Part shown: positions 40,615-52,577 of the stretch, in pieces | Layout: every line of letters starts with the position of its first letter | Numbering within the stretch: position 1 is the stretch's first letter | Assembly (NCBI GenBank): GCA_946811185.2 | Contig: OX328104.1 | Location: 52,312,505-52,376,504, forward strand | DNA from: Hippopus hippopus | Lineage: Eukaryota; Mollusca; Bivalvia; Cardiida; Cardiidae | Direction: 5' to 3' | Length of the DNA: 64,000 nucleotides | Notes under the pieces: model-generated | Databases searched by the model: none | What the model saw: the letters and a program-made list of their open reading frames with translations, nothing else | Told to the model about the DNA's origin: nothing | Made by a program: the position numbers and the translations under genes

Positions 40615-41120
40615 ACATTTTTTATTTCATGCTTTGCGGTAGTTTATATAGAAATAATGGTGGATTATGTTTTGATATTTCATGGTTACGAGCAGTGAAA
40701 TACTGATTTCATATTTTCTAACTCTTCAATTAAAGGCTGAAACAGTAAGTTCCCGCGCACTAGTTACATAGGTAAGAAGCACATGTCATTCAACCAGAAG
40801 GAAATATGACGTAATTTACCCTACATTTCTAGCGCTTTACGTAATATTGTGATGCGTTCTTACATGGAGGGAGGTACACCACGGGGAATAACCGAAATTA
40901 ACTGTAATGGATTTTGTCGAAAGTCCCAACAAAAAAGAGGTTAGAAGCGTGAAATAAATAGAATAATTTTTTTTTCGGTGAAAGATCGAAATTTATTTCA
41001 CCCAGTGAACATCTTCGGTAATATTTTCCCGAGTGGCACAGCCACTCTTGAAAATATTACCGATGATGTTCACGAGATGAAAGAGATTTCGTTCTTTCAC
41101 CGAAAAATATATCCTCTATA
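40615..41120 (-). repeat. PalD copy, inverted
   Basis: ttatttcatgctttgcggta to the hairpin tcggtgaaagatcgaaattt ... gttctttcaccga at 40975-41103, whose arms meet at gagtggcacagccactc. Confidence 0.8.
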
Positions 41121-41252
41121 TCTTTACCTGATTTACGCGAGGGTACTCCAAACTTTGTTCTCTACGATAGCTCGCCTCAATAAAACGAGTTTGTGGAATT
41201 AAGACTATAGAATAGTGAAAAGGGTAGCATCACCCTTTCAGGAATAATGGAG

Positions 41253-41735
41253 GTGAGCCATGCTCTGGCAAAAGTGGGTTAACCAAACGACAAAATTATA
41301 GACTGATCCAAATTGAAAGCATTTGCAGACGACAAAATAAATGTGACTGAAAAAAATGAAATTTGGTTTGGGAAGGGTAGAAAACATTGTGAGAAAAGGA
41401 GAAAATGCTGGTTACCAGCATTTTCTCCTTTTCCCACAATGTTTTCAAAAGGCTTCTTTCTCAGGGTCGTTAAAAGTCGGGATTGTGTGGTAAAGAGTTA
41501 AACGCATCACCGTGATGCATTACACCATGCAACTCATCAGATACTTATGAATCAATAAAATCCATTGGTCTATCTACTTGCTCGAGCATGAGGTAGAATG
41601 GTTGTTTGACATGAAGAAAATTGACTAATAACACAAGCCAGTTTCGACCATTTCCGTCTGCGCAGGCTGACTTAAGTCGATACTTGTTGCAGATGCTTTT
41701 GGTCCCTTTTTGACAGAACATGACTCAAATATAGA
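41253..41735. repeat. PalB copy interrupted by a PalC insertion
   Basis: PalB sequence stops at gtgggttaa (41281) and resumes at ttaaacgcatcaccgtgat (41500). The PalC between carries a near-perfect hairpin at 41384-41448. Confidence 0.85.
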
Positions 41736-42234
41736 GACCCTGTCTTCATACGCTCCGGATGAAGGACATAGGGAAACAGAAATAAGAGTTTGTGCTGTCA
41801 GTATTGTCCGAGTCAGTGCGAAAAAGAAAATTTCACAACAAATCTTATTTACAGTTTTTTCAGGAAGATTAAATTGAACTATGCTTTCTCCACTCCTGAT
41901 TTGAAGAAAGACATTTCGACAGGTACCGATTTTCCGGATCTATGTTATTCCAACATAATTGTATTGGCCCGTGTTCACCGACGATTCTAAAGTGTTAGTC
42001 CTATTCTAGATTTAGAAAGAAACGCAATTTTTGATGGGCTAAACAATTTGGTATTCTCGAAAAAGCAGAATTAGAATGTTTTTTAAAACAATGTTTGGTA
42101 AGCACGGACATTGGAGATTCTCTGTTTATAAGAAAGAAAAAAAATAAGACAATAAATATTAACTTCGATGTTTGATGTACGTGACATGTCATGATGCTGT
42201 GCAGATTTCCTGTGCACTAACATATAGATAAATC

Positions 42235-42425
42235 AACCCTTATCCTGCTAACTAACTGAAACTTTCAAGCCGATAGTAAAAACCCAATAGTGCTACTTCA
42301 AACTTCTAGTTTGGAGTAAAATATCTCCTTATCGGACAGTGTAGATCCAAGATCAGACTGCAGTCTGATCTTGATCTACACTGTCCACAGAAGGTCAGTA
42401 AGTCACGCTTAGCAGCCTAATGGTT
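42235..42425. repeat. PalA copy, short centre
   Basis: aacccttatcctgctaacta left; gatccaagatcagactgcag meets tctgatcttgatctacactg with no loop spacer; agcagcctaatggttaa right. Confidence 0.8.
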
Positions 42426-42439
42426 AATGCATAATCCAC

Positions 42440-42690
42440 CCTTACAGTACAAGAAGATGTTAGCCATTACCAACACAATTCAGGGTTTAAAAAATGCTGA
42501 TGAAGATATCTTTTCAGAACAATGTGGGAAAAGGAGAAATGATGGTAACCAGCAATTTCTCCTTTTCCCATAATGTTTTTTAATACTATGGCAGGCAAAT
42601 TTCATGTTGTGAGTAGCAATTAATTAGTCTGCTAATGCTTTGAATTTGGACAAGGCTAATTATTTGACATCTAGTAAGGAGTTAAACTGG
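42440..42690. repeat. PalC copy
   Basis: gaacaatgtgggaaaaggag / ctccttttcccataatgttt with gatggtaaccagc centre. Confidence 0.7.
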
Positions 42691-42734
42691 TAATTTCATT
42701 TGCTCAGTGAGACCCAAGTAATGCAACATCGGTT

Positions 42735-42835
42735 GGGTTTTGTCAGCATGAGTAACAAAATATCTGCTAGTTGGATCAAAGATTAGACTGCACATAACAT
42801 GCAGTCTAATCTTGATATACACTGTAAAAATAACT
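42735..42835. repeat. PalA-like hairpin variant
   Basis: gatcaaagattagactgcac / gtgcag-type tgcagtctaatcttgata: compensatory G-to-A changes on both arms keep the stem. Confidence 0.6.
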
Positions 42836-42974
42836 ACACTTGCGACAAGGATTCTACGGTTTAGGAAGTAAAAATCGTTACAAACAACCCACAGGCAGCT
42901 TCTCAAGAAACATCTACAGACAATCGGTCTTTTGTAAGTCGAACCTTCCCGTGTGATGCTTTTATCTCCAGACA

Positions 42975-43510
42975 TAATAAACTGTCAAATTGGAAACTTT
43001 CAACTCTGTGTTACGTCAGTGACGTTATGTAAAGAGGCATTCCGCAAACCTTGGGTAATCCGTCGATTGAATCCCTCGGCTGTATCACGATGGATGATAT
43101 GTACCTACACGGTACATTTCTTTGCCGGAAATACACCGCTTTACCGTTCTGTAGATTGTAAGGCTCCACTTAAAAAAGGAAAACACGAGTCACAGTTTTC
43201 TACCAATTTTTACTAAAAAATATTTCCATTTACAAACAATTTGTACATTCGTTTGTTAACATGGTCTATCAGTTCTGTTGGCATATTTCGCCGACAGGTT
43301 GATAGATGTGAATAACTTCACCGTGGCTGCTGATGTTGTTTATAATCGAATTACATGGGCGCCGCCATGTTTAAATCATGTTACTGACAGCACTTCAGAA
43401 TGGATTCTCGATAAGGACGAGGTTTTTTTCACTGTCTGGAACCTATTATATATTTTCTGCTGTTACCTTTGTACCAGCCGAGAGAAGCCTAAAAATAAGT
43501 GTCCTTCCTC
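42975..43510 (-). repeat. family E copy 3, inverted
   Basis: Plus strand reads ICTYTVHFFAGNTPLYRS, then gtggagc-equivalent aggctccactt. Distal atgggcgccgccatgtttaa and ctcgataaggacgagg match the far part of copies 1 and 2. Confidence 0.6.
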
Positions 43511-43639
43511 TTTCCTATGCTCGCCTTTGCTAATTTGGTGAAGAGACAAAGTTGTATGAAGAATCCGATATCTTTTTTTCATTCAATTTAATGTTCTACT
43601 CTGTAAGTTTATAGATAAATCTTAACTCGTTTTTAAAAA

Positions 43640-44000
43640 GTTTTAACCAATTTCATCTTTATTTTATAAAACTATAATCATTCTTGTCTCATCGTGCCAA
43701 ATGTTGCCCCTGACAATTGCAAGGTTGCACCGATTACGACGGATAGAAAATTCATTTCATTCTCTAGAGGTTATCAAAGATATCACTGTGGTTGTTTCCG
43801 GTTTTAAATCGAGGCCATATCCCTTGAGTTTCTTTATCCCATACACCTTATTTATCGGTTATTTCATCGATGTTTACACGGCTAACTAGATTCTACACAC
43901 TATCCAGTTTTAAAAGCGTTCGTTTACTCTCTGGCTGTAAAGATGTATCGTTAACTAGCGAGAGAAAAGTAGGCATTTACTATGAACAACTTCGTCCTCT
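43640..44000. repeat. partner of the 30640-31200 repeat
   Basis: Same block order as 30640. The 92-codon frame starting at 43870 overlaps it and has no recognisable domain. Confidence 0.55.
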
Positions 44001-44154
44001 ATTATCCAAGGATATAGATCTCAGCCAGGTCAAAGCCCTCTTCAAGTTTAATAAAACTAGGCCATCCGCATACTGTTTTAATCAGTCTGCGTCCGTTTCC
44101 TGGAAATGCTTGTCCAAATTTATTTTGCTACAGATCCGAAGGTTGTAATTATTT

Positions 44155-44420
44155 GAGTCATGCTCTGTGAAAAGGGGGCTTAATGCATCTCCGTGATCTA
44201 TGGTACAAAGTCAGCCATCACATATTTTTTTCATACATCTTTTTCAACAACCGACTTAATCCTGAGGTAGACTGGTCCTTGCACATACAAAAAATTGGCC
44301 AATAGCGAAAAGTTTCGGCCCAAGTCAGCCTGCGCAGACTCGCAGGCTGACCCGGGTCGATACTTTACGCAGATGTCCTTTTTACAGATTATGGCCCCTT
44401 TTTACAGAGTAAGGCTCATT
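44155..44420. repeat. PalB copy
   Basis: tcatgctctgtgaaaagggg left, caagtcagcctgcgcagact / cgcaggctgacccgggtcga hairpin. Confidence 0.75.
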
Positions 44421-44574
44421 CGTTGGATTCTGAAAACACTCTGGACAAGCAGTTCAAGGAAACTTGATCACTTTTGGTCACAATAGCTAACATTGTAAGA
44501 AAAGGACGGAAGTTTAGGGGGGTAATTTGCGCTAAAACTCCTATGAATCTGTTTGGTAAAAATATAAATGAGTC

Positions 44575-44832
44575 CTGTCCTGTGAAAAGGGGGCTTAAAG
44601 CATCTGCGAAAAGTATCGACCAGGTCAGCCTGCGCAGCTGGCGCAGACTGACCTGGGATGAAACGTTTTGCTGTTGGTCAATTTTATGTATGTTCAAGGA
44701 CCACTCTACCTCATAATTAGGTCGTTCGTTATGAAAAGTGGATATTATGGATCCCTAAGTATATGATGGCTTGTTCTGTACCATGGATCACGGAGATGCA
44801 TTAAGTCACCTCTTGCCGGAGCATGGCTCAAA
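44575..44832. repeat. PalB copy
   Basis: cctgtgaaaagggggcttaa left, ggtcagcctgcgcagctggc hairpin, gccggagcatggctc right. Confidence 0.8.
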
Positions 44833-45059
44833 TGTGAGAAAAAAAATATCTTGACAAAAGATTGACGGCGTAAGAGGACATGGAAAATGAAAATTTGAAC
44901 TCTTTTGTGGCTTGGTATGAAGAAAAACAGTCAACAATATCCTAGACAACAACGACCTCTTTTTCCTCATTGTTTTTTGTTTTTTAATTTTGTTAGTTTA
45001 AACGTATTTATTTTATATCTATTAAGAAACAAGTTCTTACAACTTATACTAATCTCTCT

Positions 45060-45240
45060 CCATTCTGCTTCCTGGGAACTACACCAGTACTCGCGCCGAA
45101 TGTGTGGGCCAATGAACAATCCCAAAGTTAACACCCGCACCCGGATATCGAACTCGGGACCTTCTGCTTGCGAGGCCGACGCTCTACTTCAAAACCATGG
45201 AAACCACATTTTGTTGAATTGTGGACTTAAGTGTAAATGT
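45060..45240 (-). repeat. tRNA-like SINE head
   Basis: Minus strand agtagagcgtcggcctcgca and gagttcgatatccgggtgc give A/B-box spacing of about 35. It is the most tRNA-like of these heads, but the stem toward 45090 does not pair well. Confidence 0.5.
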
Positions 45241-45439
45241 ATTTTCAAGATTACAGGTTAATCAAATCATCGCTAGAAAAGGAAAAAAGTTCAAAACTTG
45301 TACGGATACACTTCAGTACCGCATCATGATAAGGTCACCCATCCAAGCACTGACCCTATTGCACGTCGCTTACCTCCATACCGAGAAGAGCCAGGCATTA
45401 TGTCGTGCTGATGTGACACTTGAATATTTGCTTTGTCTA

Positions 45440-45700
45440 AATGCTCTGTCAAAAGGGGACTTGATACATCTGCGAAAGTATCGACTGAGGTCAGCCTGCG
45501 CAGTTCGCGCAGGCTGATCTGGTCCGAAACCTTTCGCTACCGGTCAATTTTCTGTATGTCCAAGGACCAATATTCCTCCAGAGTCAGTCATTCAGTAGAC
45601 TAAGTGGATTTTATGGATCCCTAATTGTGTGATGGCTTGCTTGGTGGCATGGATCACAGAGATGCATGGTGCACCCTTTTGCTAGAGCATGGTTCATATA
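45440..45700. repeat. PalB copy
   Basis: aatgctctgtcaaaagggga, ggtcagcctgcgcagttcgc / gcgcaggctgatc, right ttgctagagcatggttc. Confidence 0.8.
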
Positions 45701-45704
45701 CAAA

Positions 45705-46160
45705 CGCTCTTTATGACGCATATGAGCATTTATTCTGTCGATGCCGAAATTTAATGAGGTTGGTTGGATTACACTTATGTGAATTATAGTTTAGGGTTAT
45801 TGGGTAACGCTTAGAAAAAACATTAAATTACCAAATAGAGGAAGAGAAGGATAATGCCCTGTCTTATTAGTTCGCTACGGTGTTAATAAAGACCCTAGGG
45901 TAATCGAATAGCGGTAGCAACGCTTCAATATATATTTGTGGCATAAATGAGCGAGCAAATATGCCAGCAGGTTCCCGACGAATAAACATATGCACATTTT
46001 TGACCAATCGCAAAAAATCATCTATTCATTCGATATCATTACACCAAGAAGTTGGTCAAAGGCCAGCGCATTCAGCTACGCCGAAAACAAACTTGCCCGA
46101 CAGGCATCGTGAACCGAACCAAATTGTCACGTGGGTTCGCTACACTGACCCCTTAAGCAC
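45705..46160. repeat. family F copy
   Basis: gcggtagcaacgctt, gagcgagcaaatatg, aataaacatatgcacat, gaccaatcgcaaa, gccagcgcattcagctacgc. Recurs at 50340-50690 and, truncated by the window edge, at 63880-64000. Confidence 0.7.
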
Positions 46161-46440
46161 TGAATATCTTATCTCTAGTGGATAAAACAGGCTTAAACGT
46201 ATCTCCTTCTCCCATTACATTCTGTTGACGATACTTTCGTGATGCAGCAGACTATTTGTAAAACAATCTGTGACCAGTAGAAATTGCTCGTGACCAGAAT
46301 CTTCTCCCTTGACCACATTCGGATTCACATGTGTATGCACTAAATATAAATCCTAACTGCTGGTAACTATCTATAGTTCACATGGATTTTCAGAAGTCGT
46401 CCACGGCAAATTTTCATTGAGATACACGGCATGGATAGAA

Positions 46441-46656
46441 AGGTTTAACCTTTAGGCTATTAAGTGCGACTGAATGACCTTTTGCGGACAGTGCAGATCA
46501 AGATCAGACTGCACAGAACGTGCAGTCTGATCTTGGATCTACGCTGTCCGATCAGGGGATACTTTTCACCAAAAAGTATCTTTGAAATGGCAACATTCTG
46601 GTTTTTACTATGGGCTTGAAAGTTTCATTCCACTTATTTAGCAGGATAAGGGTTAA
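46441..46656. repeat. PalA, near complete, inverted order
   Basis: ggtttaacctttaggctatt left, hairpin gatcagactgcacagaacgt, right agcaggataagggttaa. Confidence 0.85.
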
Positions 46657-46894
46657 AGGCAGACAGTCAGTGCTTCATGTCTTACAGCTGTAATAAATAG
46701 CAAAACAAATGGCTCAAGCGTGAGATGTTAAAGTGACCAGTCAATTATTGGTCTGACACTTGAAAGTACAATGCTTCTGTCAGTAAGAAAAGACCCAATT
46801 ACTGCTATATCGAGGCTATTTTGCCAAATTTTTCTTCTCAAAAGGTCAGAATATTTCTGGTGTCTCAAAGAATGTATCTGAGAGTGTAGATCCT

Positions 46895-47090
46895 GTAGAT
46901 CCAATCAGGTTTCAAAGTAACCTAATTTCTGATTGGCTTAACCAAATGGTTCAGCCAGTCAGAAACTGGTTTACTTCATAAATTTTATGATAAGACTTAA
47001 CAACGGTTGGTGAAAGTAGATCCAAGGTCGGGTCTTAAAGTTACCAAATTTCTGATTGGCTAAACCAAATGATTAAGCCAATCAGTCTGT
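46895..47090. repeat. family H, two nested stems
   Basis: tctgattggcttaaccaaat and ggttcagccagtcagaaact, repeated as tctgattggctaaaccaaat / gattaagccaatcag 120 bp later. Confidence 0.6.
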
Positions 47091-47449
47091 TAACCAGCAT
47101 GTCTCCTTTTCCTAAATGCTTTCGAAAGACCTTTTTTTCTCAGGTTCGTTAAATCTCGGGATTGTGTGGTAAAGGCTTAAGCTAAGACATGTTATACAAT
47201 ATTTCGTTGAGACTTGAAGTCGGTTTACTGACTCCCCAAATCAGATATAAACCAATTTGCTCAGATACAAACATCGGGTCATTTACATAAATATAATTGG
47301 ATTCTAAATGACTTGTAATGCCTTTACGAGAACAGCCTCGCGTTGTATAGAAGACAAACGAGTATTTAATGTTTGTAAGATAAGTGTACGTTATAGAGGC
47401 GAATGTCGCCTATTTGGCTGCACTATGCGGAGTGTGCTCTTCGAAACAC

Positions 47450-47695
47450 AGTAATTACTCTTGTTAACTCTCAGCCAAAAGAACAAAAAATTGGACAGGA
47501 CCAAATCGAAAGCATTTGCAGACGACAAATTAGATGTAGCTCAAATGATGATTTCTGTCTTTGATTTGGTAGAAAACATTGTGGGAAAAGGAGAAAATGC
47601 TGGTTACCAGCATTTTCTCCTTTTCCCACAATGTTTTAAAAATCCTTCTCTTTTAGGGTCGTTTACACTCGGAACTGTGTGATAAAGGGTTAAGT
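47450..47695. repeat. PalC reference copy, perfect hairpin
   Basis: 47573-47637 is a perfect palindrome with 32-nt arms and one central base: aaaacattgtgggaaaagga... Right end gtgataaagggttaa. A half copy lies just before, at 47090-47180. Confidence 0.9.
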
Positions 47696-48126
47696 CCTTA
47701 CCAAATTTAGACTTGTTGAATTTTAAGTCAACTACCTCAGCGTTGTAAATACATTGAATTATTTTGTAAAGGTTTAAAGGTGCATTAAACTAGATTTTGA
47801 CATTTTTTTTTTTGGGGGGGGGGGGGGCGTTATAAAGTTGATATTTGGAGGGAAAAATCATAAGGACGCGTCTGTTCAGCCTTCTTGGAGAAAAACAAAA
47901 CCAAACAACAACAACAAAATGCTGAATAATCTGCCTCCGATAGGACCTGAGCCCTCAACATTCAAAGCCGTAGTCGCCGAGTCTACCAGCTATGGTTTCG
48001 GACAGGCTTTATCATTGTAATCCTTCTGCAAAAAAAGTGGGGGTAAAGTAGGAATAAACTTTTTGATAAAACAGTGAAAAAGAAGGGCATATTTACATAA
48101 AGAACTTGCCTCACTTTTCATCAATA

Positions 48127-48179
48127 ATAATGTAGAATTTACCGTCAAGGATGTATCTAGACGGTAAATTCTACATTAT
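48127..48179. repeat. hairpin, 20-bp perfect arms
   Basis: ataatgtagaatttaccgtc, a 13-base loop, then the exact complement. Confidence 0.9.
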
Positions 48180-48764
48180 GTAACTCAATGTAAATATACT
48201 TGCTCTGTATACATCATGCACCATGTGTACCTATAGAATTCATAGCACAGAAGCAACCTTAGACTGTAAGGCTTGACAAGAGTTAGCTCTAATGCACCAT
48301 GAAACCCCCCCCCCCCCCAAAAAAAAAAAAACCCACATGTGCTTTAGTACAGATAGTCTGAAATATAACTGCAGTCCAGAATTAGAAACACTTTTCTTTT
48401 CACCTTTTTTATTCATATTTTCCATTTTCCTATCAAAAAAGTAGGGATAGTAGAGAGAAAAAAAGTAGGGAAAAGTAGGAGCACAGAAAAATGGTAGGAA
48501 CAAGTTGGAAAAGCAGGGCAAAACGACCATTCCGTTATTCAATAACGAACTGCGCCGCTTTTTTCTACTTACAAAATGTAACCGCCCAGCTCCTTTAAAC
48601 TTGCTAAGAAAAAATAGCTCTAGTATTTATCATGTTCTTTACAAAGAATTTCTCTAGATCTATTCATGTAAGACATTTCGATTATCTACTTTTTTTTAAA
48701 GACGCCTGCTGCAAATTTCGGGACAAAATGAATTCAGTAAGATTTATACCGGGAGGGAAAACAA

Positions 48765-49680
48765 GAGGGCCATGATGGCCCTGTATCACTCCACTGGCTA
48801 ATACGTGAAATCCCTACATGCCAAACATTACAATACTTGGCCAATTGGTTTTGAACATAAGACCCCTGAGACAGAACTAAAATTGGTAGCCCTAGTTCAT
48901 ATGGTTAGTAACAAGAAGATTTCTAAAGATTTCACTATATAAGCCCACGTAAAACTTCTGACCCCTCGGGATGGATCAAATTCCACCCTACGGCTATAAT
49001 TTAAGTACTCTTGGTGAAGGCCCTCTAGATATAGCTACATGCGAAATTTGGTAGCCCTACGCTTTATGAATAAATACAGGGAGATTTCCTGAGTTTTCTC
49101 TATATAAGCCCATGTAAAACTTGTGACCCCAGGGGCAGGGCCAATTTTGACCCAAGGGCTATAATTTGGGCACTCTTGGTAGAGGCCCACTAGATAAAGC
49201 CACATGCAAAATTTGGTAGCCCTAGGCCTTATGGCTAGGTACAGGGAGATTTCTAAAGTTTTACCTAAATAAGCCCATGTAAAACTTGTGACCCCCGGGG
49301 CAGGGTCAAATTTGACCCCAGGGCTATAATTTGAAGAAACTTGATAGAGGCCCACTAGACAAAGCTACATGCCAAATTTGGTAGCCCTAGGCCTTATGGT
49401 TTCGGACAAGAAGATTTTCAAAGATTTCCAATATTTTCAAGTTTTGTTGCCATGGCAACCAGGGTTTTTGAAGGAATCAAATTCTTTCAAGAAATTTTGA
49501 AGAGGACCATGGAAGGATCATTTCTGTGAAGTTTCACCAAAATTGGATGGGTAGTTTCAGAGAAGAAGATGTTTAAAATAAAAGTTAACGCACGGACGGA
49601 CGGACGGGCGGACGCACGGACGCACGACGGACAACGGGCCATGACATAAGCCCGCTGGCCTTCGGCCAGTGGAGCTAAAC
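48765..49680 (+). repeat. composite element with 165-bp tandem core
   Basis: ggtagcccta recurs at 48885, 49050, 49215 and 49380 (exact 165-bp period). Left edge gagggccatgatggccctgt, right edge a ggac/ggcg short repeat (49593-49630) and cgctggccttcggccagtgg. Non-coding. Frames across it contain periodic peptides only because of the tandem structure. Confidence 0.9.
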
Positions 49681-49972
49681 ACTGGGAAGAAACGGTGTGG
49701 AAACTGAGAAAGGAACAAACTCAGAAAACAAGAGAAAACATGAACATGACTGTCCTATGAATATGTAATTAATTCCAGCTTGAGATATATTGAAAACGTG
49801 TCATATCCGTCGATCTCTCTCTGTAACAGATTTCTATTCGATTATATGGACTGAGATGTAAGAAACCTTCCTATAGATGAACAATTTTCACCATTCCTTT
49901 TTCGGATTACAATTTCAACAACAGAAAATGTGTCACACCACTGAGGTTTAGCTACATTGAAATAGATTGAAA

Positions 49973-50166
49973 ATTATTCACCAACCATTGTACAGAACAT
50001 TCTTTGTCTTATTCGCCAATATTTTCTGAAGTTGTAAGTAGCACAGTTTCTGACTGGCTAAACGAAATGGTTTAAAGCCAATCAGAACTTTTGTTACTTT
50101 CAGATTCAGAAAATTCTGGAGAATAAGACAAAGAACGCTCTTAAGAATGGTTGGTGAATATGGACC
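49973..50166. repeat. family H copy
   Basis: attcaccaaccattgtac / atggttggtgaat ends. The core gtttctgactggctaaacga pairs with gccaatcagaac. Confidence 0.75.
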
Positions 50167-50279
50167 CAGAATAACTGGATCGTATTTATTACGTTTAGAT
50201 CGACTTTGTTTTCAAATTAAGTGCGCATGTCAAACAAAAAATATCTTTAAAAAGATAGGCGGCTTAAGAGATACAGGAA

Positions 50280-50690
50280 TAGGAATATTGAAACTCATTT
50301 GTTGCTTCAAGTAACCTCGTGAGCAATTACCTCTTTTTCCTCACCGTTTTGCATTTTGTCGAAAAGTAGTGTTGGGTTATTGAGTGACACTAATGAGAAT
50401 ATCAAGTTTCCAAATAAAAAAAGATAAGGATAATTCTCTGTTACACCTATTTGCTATGGTATGAATCAAGGCCCCGTGGTATCGATTAGCGGTAGCAACG
50501 TTTGTAAAAAGCGGTTTCATAAATGTGCGAGCAAATATGGCTGCAGAGTCCGCCAAATAAACATGTGCACATGTTTAACCAATCGCAAATTACCATCTAT
50601 TCGTTCTTTATGAATACCAAGAAGTAAGTCAAAAGCCAGCGCATTCAGCTACGCCGAAAAATCAACGCACTGAAAGTACTGGTTCTGAAA
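50280..50690. repeat. family F copy
   Basis: ctctttttcctcaccgtttt, tagcggtagcaacgtttgta, aataaacatgtgcacatgtt, gcgcattcagctacgccga. The leading part also matches 44870-44985. Confidence 0.7.
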
Positions 50691-50815
50691 CAAACTTATA
50701 GCCATACATACAACAAAAAAATCACTGGCTATGAAATTCGGCTGTTCCTTCCAGAACTTAGAGCTGTTTAATTCCGACAAAGAAGGTTACCGGTTTTAAA
50801 AATGGTATCTCTACC

Positions 50816-51586
50816 TCACGGGTAGGAAACTTCATATTCAGAGCCAATGGCTCCGACGAGAAAATGTTGTGTTGGTCTTCCGTTTCTGAAGATGTCGGCT
50901 GAAAAACAACCAAAAAACAGGTAAGCTTGTCATTATTTGTAATCATGTGTTCTTATATCTTTGAAAGTCCAAAAAAGGAGAATGTCATGCAATGCTCTGG
51001 TCTTTCAATGTGTTTTCTACACTACGGAAAGTTGTAACAAGTGTACGATGTTGTCTGAATCATTTGTGGCGTGGGTTGACCTTAGCTAAAATAATACGTC
51101 ACGGACCTAAATTCAGTCTATTATTGCCATATAATTGGCAATCAAAAGAGAGTCTTGCTGTCCCAAAAGTGTGAATTAATGTCTTGAAATGTTACATTCA
51201 CTGCTGGTAAAGAATTGAAAAGAAATAGCACAAGAATGATGAAAATAAAGAAGGGCTCCGATTATGTGGGCCGGCTCTGAATATGTAAGTCGGCACCGAT
51301 TAATGAAGGCTTCATTTCAAAACTTTAGTTTTTTGTAAAAAATTACTTAGGAAGTAGGCTTTGTTTTTCCGTTAACACCTTTCAGTCCAAAATATAGCAC
51401 CATTGTTGGCTGGAACATGAATGAATTTATGAACATACAAAGGACTGGTATTGTCACGATTGAAAAAATGCTGTCGAACATTAGTCTATCTAAATTTTGA
51501 AAATACTTTTATGTAGATTTTGATTAACAGAATGGTCTATACATGTATATAGTATTTGTCATCCTTTCGTCGTAAGTGCAGCCCAC
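50816..51586 (+). repeat. left arm of a 5.7-kb inverted-repeat structure
   Basis: Starts tcacgggtaggaaac and ends aagtgcagcccac. Reverse complement of 55756-56525 with only scattered differences (about 95% by eye). A 60-residue frame inside (50992-51174) is identical in the other arm because the DNA is repeated. Confidence 0.92.
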
Positions 51587-51842
51587 ACGTAAGCAAAAAT
51601 AATGAAAAAATATTTGGCATCTTTGGAAGGCTCTTTGGTCTTAAAACAGTCATTAAAAAGCTAGATGGAAAATGTACCGACCGTAGCAGAGATGATGAAT
51701 AGAAAAAAAAAAAATACAAAACGTGAGAAATACAATTGATCTATTCGCAATACACGCCTCAGGGTATATGTGTGAACACTCTTAATTCTTTTTAATACTT
51801 AACACTACACAACAGTATGTCAGGTGGGTGGGGTATATATGT

Positions 51843-52030
51843 TACAGCCAATCTGTGAAATCAGCCATTTCATGAAACGACTGAAACATTTTAGCCATTT
51901 CATGAAATGCCTAATTCATTCAGCCATTTCACGAAATGACTAAGATATTTCAGCCATTTCATGAAATGACTGAAAATCTGATGTCAATATTACACAGATT
52001 GTCTGATGGATTTTCAGCCAATCTGTGTAA
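51843..52030. repeat. short palindromic repeat array, 30-bp period
   Basis: Four units of agccatttcatgaaatgact at 51862, 51892, 51921 and 51951. cagccaatctgtg lies at both ends (51845 and 52015), with an inverted cacagattgtctg at 51993. Confidence 0.85.
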
Positions 52031-52560
52031 AAGAAAAATCTAGAGTTTATTTAAATTGGTAAATGAATATATTAATGAGTTGATTCATTATTTGATTAGA
52101 AAACTGATGATTTTGTTGTTCCTGTAATTGATTCCTTTTAATTTTATTCATTTATTTATTTATTTATTTAGAAAAATATCATTACATTTTCGATTGAATG
52201 ATTGAGTATTTGATTCATTGGTTGAGGAAACATACATTGATTAGTTGTTTGCTTGTTTATTTTTTAAATATTAGTTTGTTTGATTGATTGATTTTCTTAT
52301 CAAAAATTCTCTAATTAAAGGATAACTTTAATGTAACAGATCAAAAGATTATCTGTAGTATGAACTATAAATGTGTGAAAACATCCTAACGTCCAATTAT
52401 TGGTTACTTTGATCATGGGTGATGTTATGGAAACTATCTTTGTGTTATTAATTACCTTGGCCATTATCAACTTAAAGACTAATTTTTAACAATTTCTGAT
52501 TGTGCTTTAATCATTGTTTCCAAACTGATTGATTTTAGCAATGTAATTAATTTCTCTGAT
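52031..52560. other. AT-rich stretch with (ATTT)n
   Basis: Contains (attt)n at about 52147-52171 and several tgatt repeats. No gene seen. Confidence 0.5.
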
Positions 52561-52577
52561 ATAAAAAGACCACATTC

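Noticed and set aside
45090..45200. Possible minus-strand tRNA gene
   Set aside because: D- and T-loop motifs look good, but the acceptor ends do not pair and the region sits among repeats.
50992..51174. 60-residue frame identical to one at 56167-56349
   Set aside because: Identity is explained by the two inverted arms; the older copy at 14.1 kb does not keep it as a clear gene.
51843..52030. CRISPR array
   Set aside because: No unique spacers of constant length, no cas genes, eukaryotic context.
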